This document shows, in pieces, positions 1-7,734 of a stretch of DNA of 64,000 bases. Origin of the DNA: a virus; the IMG/VR virus record IMGVR_UViG_3300046003_007892, positions 124,001 through 188,000 of that record; one strand, written 5' to 3'. Under the pieces are notes generated by a model. The model ran no database searches and was not told the DNA's origin. It was given only the letters and a program-made list of their open reading frames with translations. Position 1 is the first letter of the stretch. Every line of letters starts with the position of its first letter. Position numbers and translations under genes: made by a program.

Positions 1-253
1 GGTCTGGTGGCTGAGATAAAACGAGATGCAGTCCGTGTGGGTCTCGAAGTTGACGGTGAAAATCAGGAAAGCGTCATCGGCCACGGAGATGACGTCAATG
101 TCCTTGAACTGATACCACAAGGTCTGCCCGCGATACCTAGAGCGTACTTCGCAGAAATCTTTCACGCTGCCGGTCATATAGAACCGGTAGGCAAACGGTT
201 CTCCGGTCTCGAACTTCACTGGCCGACCATCTTGATGTGGCTGATTCGACATT
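1..253 (-). CDS. Small phage protein, partial (3' end outside window)
   Basis: The gene reads from an ATG at 253 down to the window edge, at least 84 residues, so the C-terminus is missing. It has no recognised domain. The visible end alternates hydrophobic and polar residues (FLIFTVNFETHTDCISFYL), the pattern shared by many 70-160 residue proteins of this phage: strand, then F, then an acidic residue and a helix. Its first codons overlap the preceding gene, so it is probably translated in the same minus-strand operon. Function unknown. Confidence 0.7.
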
Positions 254-446
254 CGGCGGCGTGACGGAGGAAGAACTCGACGGCGGCAGCCTCGCTCTCG
301 AACTCTTTGTTCACGACGAAATAAATCGTGCTGTCTTCCTCTACAATGGTTCCCTTGGTGAGACCAGTGGTGACGAGGACATCGACATCCCCGGTGAGAA
401 ACATGTCCTTCAACGGTCGCAAAAAGAACCGATACCGGTAGGCCAT
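216..446 (-). CDS. Small paralogous phage protein, 76 aa
   Basis: The start ATG overlaps the stop of the preceding gene as ATGA, which favours 446 over a longer upstream start. The protein has no signal peptide or membrane segment. Its core, STIYFVVNKEFESEAAAVEFF, has the strand-F-acidic-helix pattern of the phage's expanded small-protein family. It overlaps the next gene by 38 bases. Function unknown. Confidence 0.7.
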   Translation of the reverse strand: MAYRYRFFLRPLKDMFLTGDVDVLVTTGLTKGTIVEEDSTIYFVVNKEFESEAAAVEFFLRHAAECRISHIKMVGQ

Positions 447-931
447 CAGTCTTCGGTGTTCTCGGTCAGCCCCATGAGCATGACGAGTCGCTCCCATTGG
501 CCCCGGTAGTCGTCGTTAGCCAGGATGGCGTCGAGCATGATCTGGAAGTCGCAACCCTTCTCGGCCGCGTTCAGGATGTTGGTCACCATGTCGATGTCGG
601 ACTGGTTGTTCTCCGTCGAGGCAAGCTCGCTGTCGAGTTCCTCTGACCGGGTAAACTGCCAACGCAGAGGGATTCGCCGCTCTAGCCCGCCCATGGAGAG
701 CATATTGAAGAAATTGCTGACCCGCTCGTTATTGCTACGCAGAAGAGCCACGTGTTCGGCGTGCTGGGACTTCAGTCTCGTGATCTCCGACATCCACCGT
801 TGCTCGGCGGCCTGCTCGATGGCGAAAGTGTCGGGAGTCTGCGAGGCCATCTGGATGAGGGCGGCGCGGAGATCATCAGAGCCGCCCTGCGAGTTGAGGG
901 CGTCGTTCATGTCGTCGTTGGTTTGGGTCAT
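446..931 (-). CDS. Hypothetical protein, 161 aa, helical
   Basis: The N-terminus is polar and Asp/Asn/Gln-rich. A long amphipathic helical stretch follows (about residues 35-75), then a tail containing NILNAAEKGCDFQIMLDAIL. No domain was recognised. It sits between clpS and the small paralogous genes in one minus-strand operon, with a 4-base ATGA overlap to the next gene. A soluble regulatory or structural protein is possible, but nothing in the sequence decides. Confidence 0.7.
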   Translation of the reverse strand: MTQTNDDMNDALNSQGGSDDLRAALIQMASQTPDTFAIEQAAEQRWMSEITRLKSQHAEHVALLRSNNERVSNFFNMLSMGGLERRIPLRWQFTRSEELDSELASTENNQSDIDMVTNILNAAEKGCDFQIMLDAILANDDYRGQWERLVMLMGLTENTED

Positions 932-951
932 TCGTCCTTTCGGCCGACGAC

Positions 952-1263
952 TTAAGCGGTCGGCTCGGTGGTGATCTTCACGCTATGCTGGCCGTGTTGG
1001 GCGCAGAAAGCGGTAGCGCGATCAACGCGCTGGTTTGCGACTTCACGGGGGTAGGTCCCCACGGTGGCGCGCTTCTTGTCCTGAATGGTCGCCGCCAGGG
1101 ACTTGGCCTCGGAGGCTTCCTTGTAGAAGATGGCCGCCAGCAGGGCGATCAGGAACTGCGGCGGCGCCGGGGTTCCATCCTCATTGTGAACGATGACGCG
1201 CCACAGCTTCGGCATCGAGAGCCGTTGCTTGGTACGGGATTCGGTCATCGTATCGTCGGACAA
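952..1263 (-). CDS. clpS: ClpS-like protease adaptor
   Basis: The 103-residue protein has the ClpS core: LWRVIVHNEDGTP near residue 20, an FLIALLAAIF helix, then GTYPREVANQRV and a C-terminal strand. In bacteria ClpS hands N-degron substrates to ClpA. The usual NDD loop is NED here, and the conserved pocket histidine appears replaced by a polar residue in TIQDKKRA, so substrate choice may differ or be lost. The start is taken as TTG at 1263, with AGAGGTG a few bases upstream; an ATG at 1248 is the alternative. It lies near rpsU, infC and clpX. Phage-encoded ClpS beside ClpX suggests redirection of host Clp proteolysis, which is inference. Confidence 0.85.
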   Translation of the reverse strand: MSDDTMTESRTKQRLSMPKLWRVIVHNEDGTPAPPQFLIALLAAIFYKEASEAKSLAATIQDKKRATVGTYPREVANQRVDRATAFCAQHGQHSVKITTEPTA

Positions 1264-1322
1264 GGGACACCTCTGAAAAACTTGAAATCAGAGCATGACC
1301 CCAAAACGCGATTTGGTCAACT

Positions 1323-1347
1323 AAAAAAGACGGCCCCGAGAGGCCGC
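1323..1347 (-). terminator. Rho-independent terminator after rpsU
   Basis: On the minus strand a GC-rich hairpin (CGGCC pairing with GGCCG) is followed by six T. It lies just past the rpsU stop and separates rpsU from clpS. Confidence 0.8.
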
Positions 1348-1351
1348 CTCC

Positions 1352-1579
1352 TTATGCGTTCTCGGCAGCGAGACGCTTGGCTTTGGCGACCCGGCGCGTG
1401 CCTTCGGCTGCCTTGCGACGACGAACCGTGGACGGTTTCTCGAAGAATTGGCGAGCACGAATTTCCTTGAGAATGCCCTCTTGCTTGACCTTGCGGTTCA
1501 GCAAACGGATGGCCTTCTCAATGTTGTTGTTGCGGACTTCGACCAGAAGGCCCCGCTTTTCAAAAGACTTTACAGCCAC
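1352..1579 (-). CDS. rpsU: Ribosomal protein bS21
   Basis: The 75-residue, very basic protein has the S21 signature: VEVRNNNIEKAIRLLNRKVKQ, then a helix with RARQFFEKPSTVRRRKA and an Arg/Lys/Ala tail. bS21 binds the 30S platform near the anti-Shine-Dalgarno end of 16S rRNA and affects initiation. Phage S21 copies are known in large phages and are thought to swap into host ribosomes. The gene has its own near-consensus promoter and its own terminator, so it is a single-gene unit. Together with infC it points to control of translation initiation. Confidence 0.95.
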   Translation of the reverse strand: MAVKSFEKRGLLVEVRNNNIEKAIRLLNRKVKQEGILKEIRARQFFEKPSTVRRRKAAEGTRRVAKAKRLAAENA

Positions 1580-1620
1580 GAAAATAACTCCAAGTATTAC
1601 CCCTGCGGCAATACTATGAA

Positions 1621-1650
1621 ATTATAGGTCTTTACTGTATTGGTTGTCAA
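1621..1650 (-). promoter_or_regulatory. Consensus sigma70-type promoter of rpsU
   Basis: On the minus strand TTGACA (1645-1650) and TATAAT (1621-1626) are separated by 18 nt. Both boxes are perfect, making this the strongest host-type promoter in the window. Confidence 0.85.
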
Positions 1651-1653
1651 ATA

Positions 1654-2190
1654 TTATTGATGGCGTTCTTTGTAGATGTCAGCCTTCGACTTGACCGGAG
1701 CCAGGACGGCTTGCATGTCGCGACCACCATCGGCGAGGGGTTTGTCGAGCTTGTGCTCTCCGACCATCCCAAGGAAGGAATCGACTGTCGCTCGACCGAT
1801 ATCCTTGTGGGCCCGTTCGCGGCCACGGAAGCGGACCACGATCTTGACCTTGTTGCCTTCAGCGAGGAACCCTGCGGCCCGCTTCGCCTTGACGAGAAGA
1901 TCGTTGTCGTCGGTGCCCGGCCGTAGCTGAACTTCCTTGACCTCAATCGTTAGCTCCCGCTGGCGGCGGGCAAGCTCTCGCTCCTGTTTCTTTTTCTCGA
2001 AGACAAACTTCCCGGCGTCCATGATGCGGCAGACCGGGATATCCCCGCTCCCGATTTGAACAACGTCAAGGCCTTGGTGGCGGGCACTGTTGAGGGCTTC
2101 CTTCAACAGATACACACCCATCTGCTTGCCGCTGTCATCTACCAACCGGACCTTCAGGGCCCGGATTTTATCATTCACGAATACGCTCAC
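1654..2190 (-). CDS. infC: Translation initiation factor IF-3
   Basis: This 178-residue protein matches full-length IF-3. The N-terminal domain has VRLVDDSGKQMGVYLLKEAL and DVVQIGSGDIPVCRIMDAGKF. After a basic linker (EKKKQERELARRQRE) the C-terminal domain has KEVQLRPGTDDNDL and KVKIVVRFRGRERAH. IF-3 prevents 30S-50S joining and checks start codons. The start is GTG at 2190. Cellular infC often uses a rare start codon for self-control; this copy does not show that. It follows clpX after 8 bases and is probably co-transcribed. A phage IF-3 plus S21 would favour phage mRNAs, including the leaderless-looking late genes, which is inference. Confidence 0.95.
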   Translation of the reverse strand: MSVFVNDKIRALKVRLVDDSGKQMGVYLLKEALNSARHQGLDVVQIGSGDIPVCRIMDAGKFVFEKKKQERELARRQRELTIEVKEVQLRPGTDDNDLLVKAKRAAGFLAEGNKVKIVVRFRGRERAHKDIGRATVDSFLGMVGEHKLDKPLADGGRDMQAVLAPVKSKADIYKERHQ

Positions 2191-2198
2191 GCGAGAGT

Positions 2199-3479
2199 TT
2201 AGCTTTCTACTACGACTGGGGTTGGGGTTGGCTCCACCGGCTTAGTCGGCCCAGTCGGGGAGTGTTCGAGGTGCGGTTGCTCGTGATTGGTCACGACGCC
2301 CTCGTGGACCCGAACCGTTCCGACGCCGTCGTTGCGGAGATCGGGAAGGCGGAACTGGGTCTTCATCAGGATAGTTTCGATGACGCTGCGGAGGCCGCGT
2401 GCGCCGGTCTTTTGGTCGATGGCCCGCTTGGCGATAGCCAGGAGGGCGTTGTCTTCGAAGACGAGATCGACTTCGTCGATCTTGAACAGCTTGGCGAACT
2501 GACGGATGACCGCGTTCTTCGGCTTGGTGAGGATGTGGACCAGTTGCTCCTCAGAGAGTTCATCGAGCACGGCGATGACCGGTAGGCGGCCAACCATTTC
2601 AGGGATGAGGCCGAACTTGACGAGATGGCTGGGCTGGATGTGGACCATGACTTCCGACAGCGGGCGATTGCCCTTGGCGCCGACGTTTGAAGCCGAGAAC
2701 CCGATGGTCGCGCCGGATTTCTCCATGTCCTTCTGAACGACCTTGTCGAGACCGACGAAGGCGCCGCCAACGATGAACAGGATGTTCTTGGTGTTGATCT
2801 TGATCATCGTGTGGTTGGCATTCTTCTTGCCACCCGAAGGAGGAACGTAAACTTCCGAGCCTTCGATGATCTTCAGCAGGGCCTGCTGCACGCCCTCGCC
2901 CGACACGTCGCGCGTTCCTGAGCCGCCAGCTTCCTTGGCTTTTTTCTTGTCGATCTCGTCGATGTAGATGATGCCCCGCTCGGCTTTCTCGACGTCGTGG
3001 TTGCACGACTGAAGGAGACGAGTGATGATCGACTCGACGTCGTCACCCACGTATCCGGCTTCGGTCAGCGAGGTCGCATCGGCGATGGCGAACGGGACGT
3101 CCAGGTAACGGGCGATGGACTGGGCGATCAGAGTCTTGCCCGAGCCAGTCGGGCCCAGCAAGAGGATGTTGGATTTTTCGATTTCGACGTCGTCGATGAT
3201 CGGATATTCAAGACGCTTGTAGTGGTTGTAGACCGCTACGGCGAGGGTCTCTTTGGCCGAATCCTGGCCGATGACGTATTGGTCGAGATGGTCTTTGATT
3301 GTCTGAGGGGTGGGGAGGGATTTCTTTTCCACCTCTTCGTTGGATTTGACCGTCTCGTTCATGACGGAGAGGCAAAGGTTTACGCACTCATCACAGATAT
3401 AGACACTGGGTCCGGCGATCAACTTTTTCACTTCCGTTGCGCTCTTCGAGCAGAAGGAGCAGTGCAGGGAATCAGACAT
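2199..3479 (-). CDS. clpX: ClpX, ATP-dependent unfoldase
   Basis: The 426-residue protein has all ClpX parts. An N-terminal four-Cys zinc domain (CSFCSKS..., then ICDECVNLC) is followed by Walker A GPTGSGKT and Walker [11 protein letters not shown]. An IGF loop (ATIGFSASN) of the kind that docks ClpP is kept, and the sensor region KTGARGLRS is present. The extra Pro/Thr-rich tail after about residue 400 is not typical. ClpX unfolds proteins into ClpP; no phage ClpP is seen here, so host ClpP would be used. A TAAATA box lies about 30 nt upstream, so expression is probably late. With the phage ClpS it suggests deliberate control of proteolysis. Confidence 0.97.
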   Translation of the reverse strand: MSDSLHCSFCSKSATEVKKLIAGPSVYICDECVNLCLSVMNETVKSNEEVEKKSLPTPQTIKDHLDQYVIGQDSAKETLAVAVYNHYKRLEYPIIDDVEIEKSNILLLGPTGSGKTLIAQSIARYLDVPFAIADATSLTEAGYVGDDVESIITRLLQSCNHDVEKAERGIIYIDEIDKKKAKEAGGSGTRDVSGEGVQQALLKIIEGSEVYVPPSGGKKNANHTMIKINTKNILFIVGGAFVGLDKVVQKDMEKSGATIGFSASNVGAKGNRPLSEVMVHIQPSHLVKFGLIPEMVGRLPVIAVLDELSEEQLVHILTKPKNAVIRQFAKLFKIDEVDLVFEDNALLAIAKRAIDQKTGARGLRSVIETILMKTQFRLPDLRNDGVGTVRVHEGVVTNHEQPHLEHSPTGPTKPVEPTPTPVVVES

Positions 3480-3509
3480 TTCAAATCCTTACTGGGAATA
3501 CTGTAGTAG

Positions 3510-3515
3510 TATTTA
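3510..3515 (-). promoter_or_regulatory. Late-type TAAATA box upstream of clpX
   Basis: TAAATA on the minus strand lies about 30 nt before the clpX ATG, leaving room for a leader with an AAGGA-type ribosome site. It resembles the T4 late promoter core TATAAATA. Confidence 0.55.
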
Positions 3516-3546
3516 GGAAAGCCGAGGCGGCTTCAATAATTACGAC

Positions 3547-4752
3547 CTAGGACGGGTCATTATCCCGTGGTTGAAAGTTTTCAGCCGTAAGCCACCCAGT
3601 ATCGACCATTTCTTGCTCAGATTTGTCGCTTTCGTGAACGGCGGCGACAATTTCTTCCAGGAGGTGAGGATTGTTTTCCAGGATGGTAAGCACCTGTTCC
3701 TTGGCCGATACTGAACTTTCTTCGGCAACTGTGGACTGAATTTCCGGCTCAGCTTCGGGTGTGTCCGCTACCGTATCGTCTTGACTCGCCAGAGCTTCTT
3801 TGGCAGCGATTTCAAAAATCGATGGTTCCTGGAGGAATGCCGATAGGCGTTCGTTCGGTGCCGGGACGAGTGGGATGACATCCTCGTAGGAAACCGGTCG
3901 TTCATCTTCCGGGATGAAGTCGTCCTCTGGGGAATCTTCTTCGATGACATCGGTCTCGCTGAGGTCTTCCTCGACTGGTTCCTGAACGGCTTCCACGACC
4001 ACCGGCTTCGGTTGGCGAGAACGTGACCATTCTCCAAGCGTGATCGTGCCTGAGATCATCAGGACGATAGCCAGAGGGTCGAAGGCGAACATCAGTGTTC
4101 CGATGACGGCTTGAACGGCTGCCGTGGGGTCTTTGAAGCCCATGGTGGTCAGGGGGCCCAGCTTGGCGGTGGCGGCGTTGGCCTGACTCCGCAAAGGTGC
4201 CATCTCGACGTTCTTGGCGGTGATCTGCGCGTTCAGGGCGGCGATCTCTCTGGAGATGCGATCACGGTCCCGGCGTTGTTGGCTCATGAACGTCGTTGCG
4301 CCCCTGGCCGAGCCGCCCGCAAGATAGGTGTCCACGGTCTTGTTGATGTTGGCTTGCTGGCGTTCCAGTTCCGTCCGTTGGGCGAGCAACTGGTCAAGTT
4401 GAGCCTGATGACTTTCAACCTGCATCGTGATCTCGGCCGCAGGCGCCTTCTGGTCGAGATGGGCCTTCATCAGATAGCCGTAGATGCCCAAGCTCGTGAT
4501 CAGCATCAGGGCGATGACCGCTGCGCAGAGGTAGAAGCGGTGGAACTTGCTGACGAGGGGGTTCTTCCAGTTGGAATGGACCCAACCCGCAGCGACGAGC
4601 TTGCTGACTTCGAGGACGACGCCCATGATGGCGACCGGCAAGAATGCAGCCGAGAACAAAGCAGCCAGTCCGACCACGCTGAAATAAGCCGCAACAGCGG
4701 AGATCGCCACGGCACAAAACAGGGTCAAGGACCCGACGAGAAGTTTTTGCAA
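3547..4752 (-). CDS. Membrane protein with coiled coil and acidic tail, 401 aa
   Basis: Three hydrophobic segments lie at about residues 5-27, 30-55 and 75-95. A long coiled coil follows (about 110-190, with TELERQQANINKTVDTYL and SREIAALNAQITAK). A fourth hydrophobic segment lies at about 220-240 and the remaining 160 residues are Glu/Pro/Asp-rich and probably disordered. The order is membrane, periplasmic or cytoplasmic coil, membrane, acidic tail. No family was recognised, although large T4-like phages carry membrane coiled-coil proteins of unknown role. It sits between the speD-like gene and clpX on the same strand. Functions such as holin control or superinfection exclusion are guesses. 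Confidence 0.8.
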   Translation of the reverse strand: MQKLLVGSLTLFCAVAISAVAAYFSVVGLAALFSAAFLPVAIMGVVLEVSKLVAAGWVHSNWKNPLVSKFHRFYLCAAVIALMLITSLGIYGYLMKAHLDQKAPAAEITMQVESHQAQLDQLLAQRTELERQQANINKTVDTYLAGGSARGATTFMSQQRRDRDRISREIAALNAQITAKNVEMAPLRSQANAATAKLGPLTTMGFKDPTAAVQAVIGTLMFAFDPLAIVLMISGTITLGEWSRSRQPKPVVVEAVQEPVEEDLSETDVIEEDSPEDDFIPEDERPVSYEDVIPLVPAPNERLSAFLQEPSIFEIAAKEALASQDDTVADTPEAEPEIQSTVAEESSVSAKEQVLTILENNPHLLEEIVAAVHESDKSEQEMVDTGWLTAENFQPRDNDPS

Positions 4753-4756
4753 AGGT

Positions 4757-5143
4757 TTAGCCTTCTTTCACCAAAGTCAGGCCATGCTCACGATCAAGGA
4801 ACTTGTATTCAACCTTGACTGTCTCAAACACGCCTAGAGCTTCGATCACCATATCTGTGTCTAGCTCAGAGCAGGTGTAAAGATCAAATTGAAGAACAGC
4901 CGGAACGCATTCGTCCCATGAGTGCATGCCGATGTGGCTAGTCTCAATGATGGCGTCGGCGGTCAGTCCACGATTACCTTCTACTGGACAATAACGTGCA
5001 CGCGGCGCGGCGAGTTCTTTCATCCCGATATCCTTGATCAGCTTGGACATCCAAGCACAAACAGCGGCAATGTCCTTCTCCAGCGGAGGATTCATGACCT
5101 CGGCGCGGACAATGAGGTGTTGGTGGCGGTTATCGGGTGTCAT
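4757..5143 (-). CDS. speD: S-adenosylmethionine decarboxylase-like (SpeD family)
   Basis: The 128-residue size fits the small bacterial SpeD subunit. The self-cleavage region is visible as ETSHIGMHSW (Ser69, His74), followed by FDLYTCSELD with the acid Cys91. SpeD makes its pyruvoyl cofactor by cutting before this serine and then decarboxylates AdoMet for spermidine synthesis. In most family members the residue before the serine is Glu; here it is Thr, which is unusual. Phage SpeD relatives are known, and some SpeD homologues have changed substrate to arginine or ornithine, so the substrate is open. No aminopropyltransferase is seen nearby. Confidence 0.8.
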   Translation of the reverse strand: MTPDNRHQHLIVRAEVMNPPLEKDIAAVCAWMSKLIKDIGMKELAAPRARYCPVEGNRGLTADAIIETSHIGMHSWDECVPAVLQFDLYTCSELDTDMVIEALGVFETVKVEYKFLDREHGLTLVKEG

Positions 5144-5212
5144 TATTCGTGAACGACCTCTCTAAAAGTAGTGGAACCGGAAATACTATCTAGGTTGTAG
5201 TATAGGTGCGAA

Positions 5213-5743
5213 TTAAATCGCGGTGACTGTGATGGCCGCTTCGGCTGCGGCAAGGTTTGCCGCCAGAGAACCCACGTCGATCTTCTCGATGCGAGTGCCA
5301 AAGCGGGCAACGTTGGTCGTGAGGCCAGCGTCATTCTCGGAGGCGGTTGCGGTGGGGTCGAAATAGTCTCCAGACTCGATACGGTTCGTCAGCAGAGAGC
5401 GGGCGATCACGCGCTTGAGCGCAGCGGCGCCGACCAGACCTTCGGCAGCCAAGCAATCCTCGCCGTGTTCGCTCACCAGAGTGAACGCGAACGTGGTGGC
5501 GTCCGTGTTGGCGTCAGCGTCCGACGTCACCGAGGTGACGTAGAGGTTGCCCATCATGCCCAGCATCCCGATCATCATTTCGTAGCGGGAGTTGCCGCGT
5601 TCCTTGGCGAGAGATGCGGCAACATCGGCAGCGAAATCGTCTTCGGCCATGTATTGTTCGATTTTTTTATTGTCGATGAAACCGTCGCCATCGGTTGCCC
5701 CGACCAGCGTTGTGATTTCAACTTCATAGGTTTTGCTCGCCAT
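5213..5743 (-). CDS. Hypothetical late protein, 176 aa
   Basis: The protein is acidic, rich in Ala, Thr and Asp, and has no Cys except near EHGEDCLAAEG. It has no signal peptide or membrane segment. The composition is like that of abundant phage structural or internal proteins. A TAAATA late box lies 25 nt upstream, followed by a good ribosome site (GGAG) before the ATG, which supports strong late expression. No homology was recognised; a head or tail decoration protein is one possibility. Confidence 0.7.
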   Translation of the reverse strand: MASKTYEVEITTLVGATDGDGFIDNKKIEQYMAEDDFAADVAASLAKERGNSRYEMMIGMLGMMGNLYVTSVTSDADANTDATTFAFTLVSEHGEDCLAAEGLVGAAALKRVIARSLLTNRIESGDYFDPTATASENDAGLTTNVARFGTRIEKIDVGSLAANLAAAEAAITVTAI

Positions 5744-5768
5744 GGGGTATCTCCAGAATCCAGTCAGT

Positions 5769-5774
5769 TATTTA
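5769..5774 (-). promoter_or_regulatory. Late-type TAAATA box
   Basis: TAAATA on the minus strand precedes the 176-residue protein by 25 nt. It is divergent from the topoisomerase promoter. Confidence 0.55.
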
Positions 5775-5801
5775 TCGTAATGCACTGTCCACGATTGTAT
5801 T

Positions 5802-5829
5802 TTGACTGTCGGGACTCTGCTTTGATAAA
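5802..5829 (+). promoter_or_regulatory. Sigma70-type promoter before topoisomerase genes
   Basis: TTGACT, 16 nt, GATAAA, ending 33 nt before the topoisomerase large-subunit ATG. The spacing agrees with the other early-type promoters in the window. Confidence 0.5.
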
Positions 5830-5862
5830 TGGTTTGCAGACACCCTGTGTAAACGAGACCTA

Positions 5863-7731
5863 ATGACAACGACCAAAGAGTGGAAAAAGCTCAGCCCATA
5901 TCAACAAGCCCGCCAACGGACAGAGATGTGGCTAGGCTCACGCGACCCCCATACGCAATCCATTCTCGAATATACCGAGGATGGACCGGTCTCGGTTTCG
6001 ACGACCTGGGTCCCGGCCCTGTTCACCGCGTTCCGCGAACTCTTCGACAACGCTCTCGACGAAGTCGTCTCGCACGGCAACGGTGACCGCATCGACGTCA
6101 GCTATGATGAGACCAGCAAGGTGTTCAGCATCCGAGACAACGGACGCGGTGTCCCCATCGAATGGGACGAGACCGAACAGAAATATGCCGCCACCGTCCT
6201 CCTATCTGAGCAGAACGCGGGACGGAACTTCGAGGATGACCGTGGTGCGACTCGCGGTCTGAATGGCGTCGGCGGCGCCGTGGTCAATTTCACCTCGGAA
6301 TATTTCCTCGCACACATCATTCGTGGCGGTCAGTCCTTCACCCAGAGGTTCGTCGAAGGTTTGGAGCACGTCGCCGAAGACCCCGTCATCCTTCCGGCCA
6401 AGAAATCCGACGTCAACGGGACCCGCATCGAGTTCAAGCTCTCGAAGAAAGTCTTCAAGGACATGCGCCTGCCCGAATCGTTCATTCGTTCGCGAATGTT
6501 CGAGGCCGCCCTCTGCTACCCGAATCTCAAGATTTTCTACAACGGCAAGCAGGTGAAAACGCGCGGCGTCGAGAAAGACCTGTTCCCGAAAAGGAAGCCC
6601 ATCACGGTCGAGATCGACGAGCCCGGTTTCCGCTCACGCTTCTGGTTGGTCCCGCAGTTCTTTGCCGATGGAACCGAGACCTCCCACAGTCTCGTCAACG
6701 CCATCCCGATGTTCAATGGCGGCGTGCACATCGACACCTTCAAGCGGATGTTCTTCTCCGGGCTCATCAACGCGCTGGCCAAGGAATCGAAAAAGCGCAA
6801 GCTGACGCCGAACCGCTCCGACCTCGCGGACGGAATGCTGATCTACAACATCACCGAGATGGATGCCCCGCATTTCGACAGCCAGTCGAAGACCCGAGTC
6901 ATCAACGAAGGGGTGAACAAGATCGTCACCGCCGCGCTCGACAACCCGGATTTCTTCAAGAACGTCATCCGCAAAAATGGTGAATGGATTGAGGACGTCT
7001 ACAAGCGGTGCGCCGAGCGGACCCTGAAGAAAGAATCGTCGGAAATCTCCAAGCTGGCCAAGAAGGGCGGCAAGGTCCGCGTGGCCAAACTCAAGGACGC
7101 CACCCACTCCGACCGCCAGCAGTGCAGCCTCTACATCACCGAGGGCGATTCGGCCGTTGGTGGTCTCGTCGATGCCCGCGACGCCCGCATCCATGCCGCC
7201 ATGCCCCTGAAGGGGAAGGTGATGAATGTGCACGGCATGTCGCCCAAGCAGATTTACGAGAACGAAGAACTGGCCAGGATGATGAACGCCATCGGGCTCG
7301 TGCCCGGCCAGCGCGTGAACCGCCATCTGCTCCGCTATGGCCGCGTCTACATCACCTGCGACGCCGACGAGGACGGTAAGTCGATCACCGGCCTGCTGAC
7401 CAACTTCTTCTACCTGAACTGGCCGGAGCTTTTCGAGGCCGACCGCCCGTTCATCCACGTCTTCGACACCCCGCTCATCATTGCGGCGAAAGGCAAAGAG
7501 CGGAAGTATTGGTACGCCGACAATGAGCACACGTTCAAGCAGGAAGATTTCAAGGGCTGGGAGATCACCCGTGCCAAGGGTCTGGCCCAGTTGAAGAAAC
7601 CGGACTGGCAGTTCGCGCTCAATAATCCGAAGTCCATCCCGCTCACCGATGACGGCGACCTCAATGCCGCCTTGTCACTGATCTTTGACCCCAAAAAAGC
7701 CGACGCCCGCAAAGAGTGGATTGGCATCTAA
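5863..7731 (+). CDS. DNA topoisomerase II, large (ATPase/TOPRIM) subunit
   Basis: The 622-residue protein is a GyrB-like type II topoisomerase subunit. GHKL ATPase motifs appear as FDNALDEV, DNGRGVP and RGLNGVGGAVVN. The transducer region is followed by TOPRIM motifs SLYITEGDSAVGG and TCDADEDGKS, which hold the metal. T4 splits this subunit into gp39 and gp60; here both are in one chain. It would pair with the product of the next gene, starting 3 bases later, to form the phage enzyme that relaxes DNA during replication. The ATG at 5863 sits directly after a TAA-containing leader and fits the family N-terminus. Confidence 0.96.
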   Translation: MTTTKEWKKLSPYQQARQRTEMWLGSRDPHTQSILEYTEDGPVSVSTTWVPALFTAFRELFDNALDEVVSHGNGDRIDVSYDETSKVFSIRDNGRGVPIEWDETEQKYAATVLLSEQNAGRNFEDDRGATRGLNGVGGAVVNFTSEYFLAHIIRGGQSFTQRFVEGLEHVAEDPVILPAKKSDVNGTRIEFKLSKKVFKDMRLPESFIRSRMFEAALCYPNLKIFYNGKQVKTRGVEKDLFPKRKPITVEIDEPGFRSRFWLVPQFFADGTETSHSLVNAIPMFNGGVHIDTFKRMFFSGLINALAKESKKRKLTPNRSDLADGMLIYNITEMDAPHFDSQSKTRVINEGVNKIVTAALDNPDFFKNVIRKNGEWIEDVYKRCAERTLKKESSEISKLAKKGGKVRVAKLKDATHSDRQQCSLYITEGDSAVGGLVDARDARIHAAMPLKGKVMNVHGMSPKQIYENEELARMMNAIGLVPGQRVNRHLLRYGRVYITCDADEDGKSITGLLTNFFYLNWPELFEADRPFIHVFDTPLIIAAKGKERKYWYADNEHTFKQEDFKGWEITRAKGLAQLKKPDWQFALNNPKSIPLTDDGDLNAALSLIFDPKKADARKEWIGI

Positions 7732-7734
7732 GAC

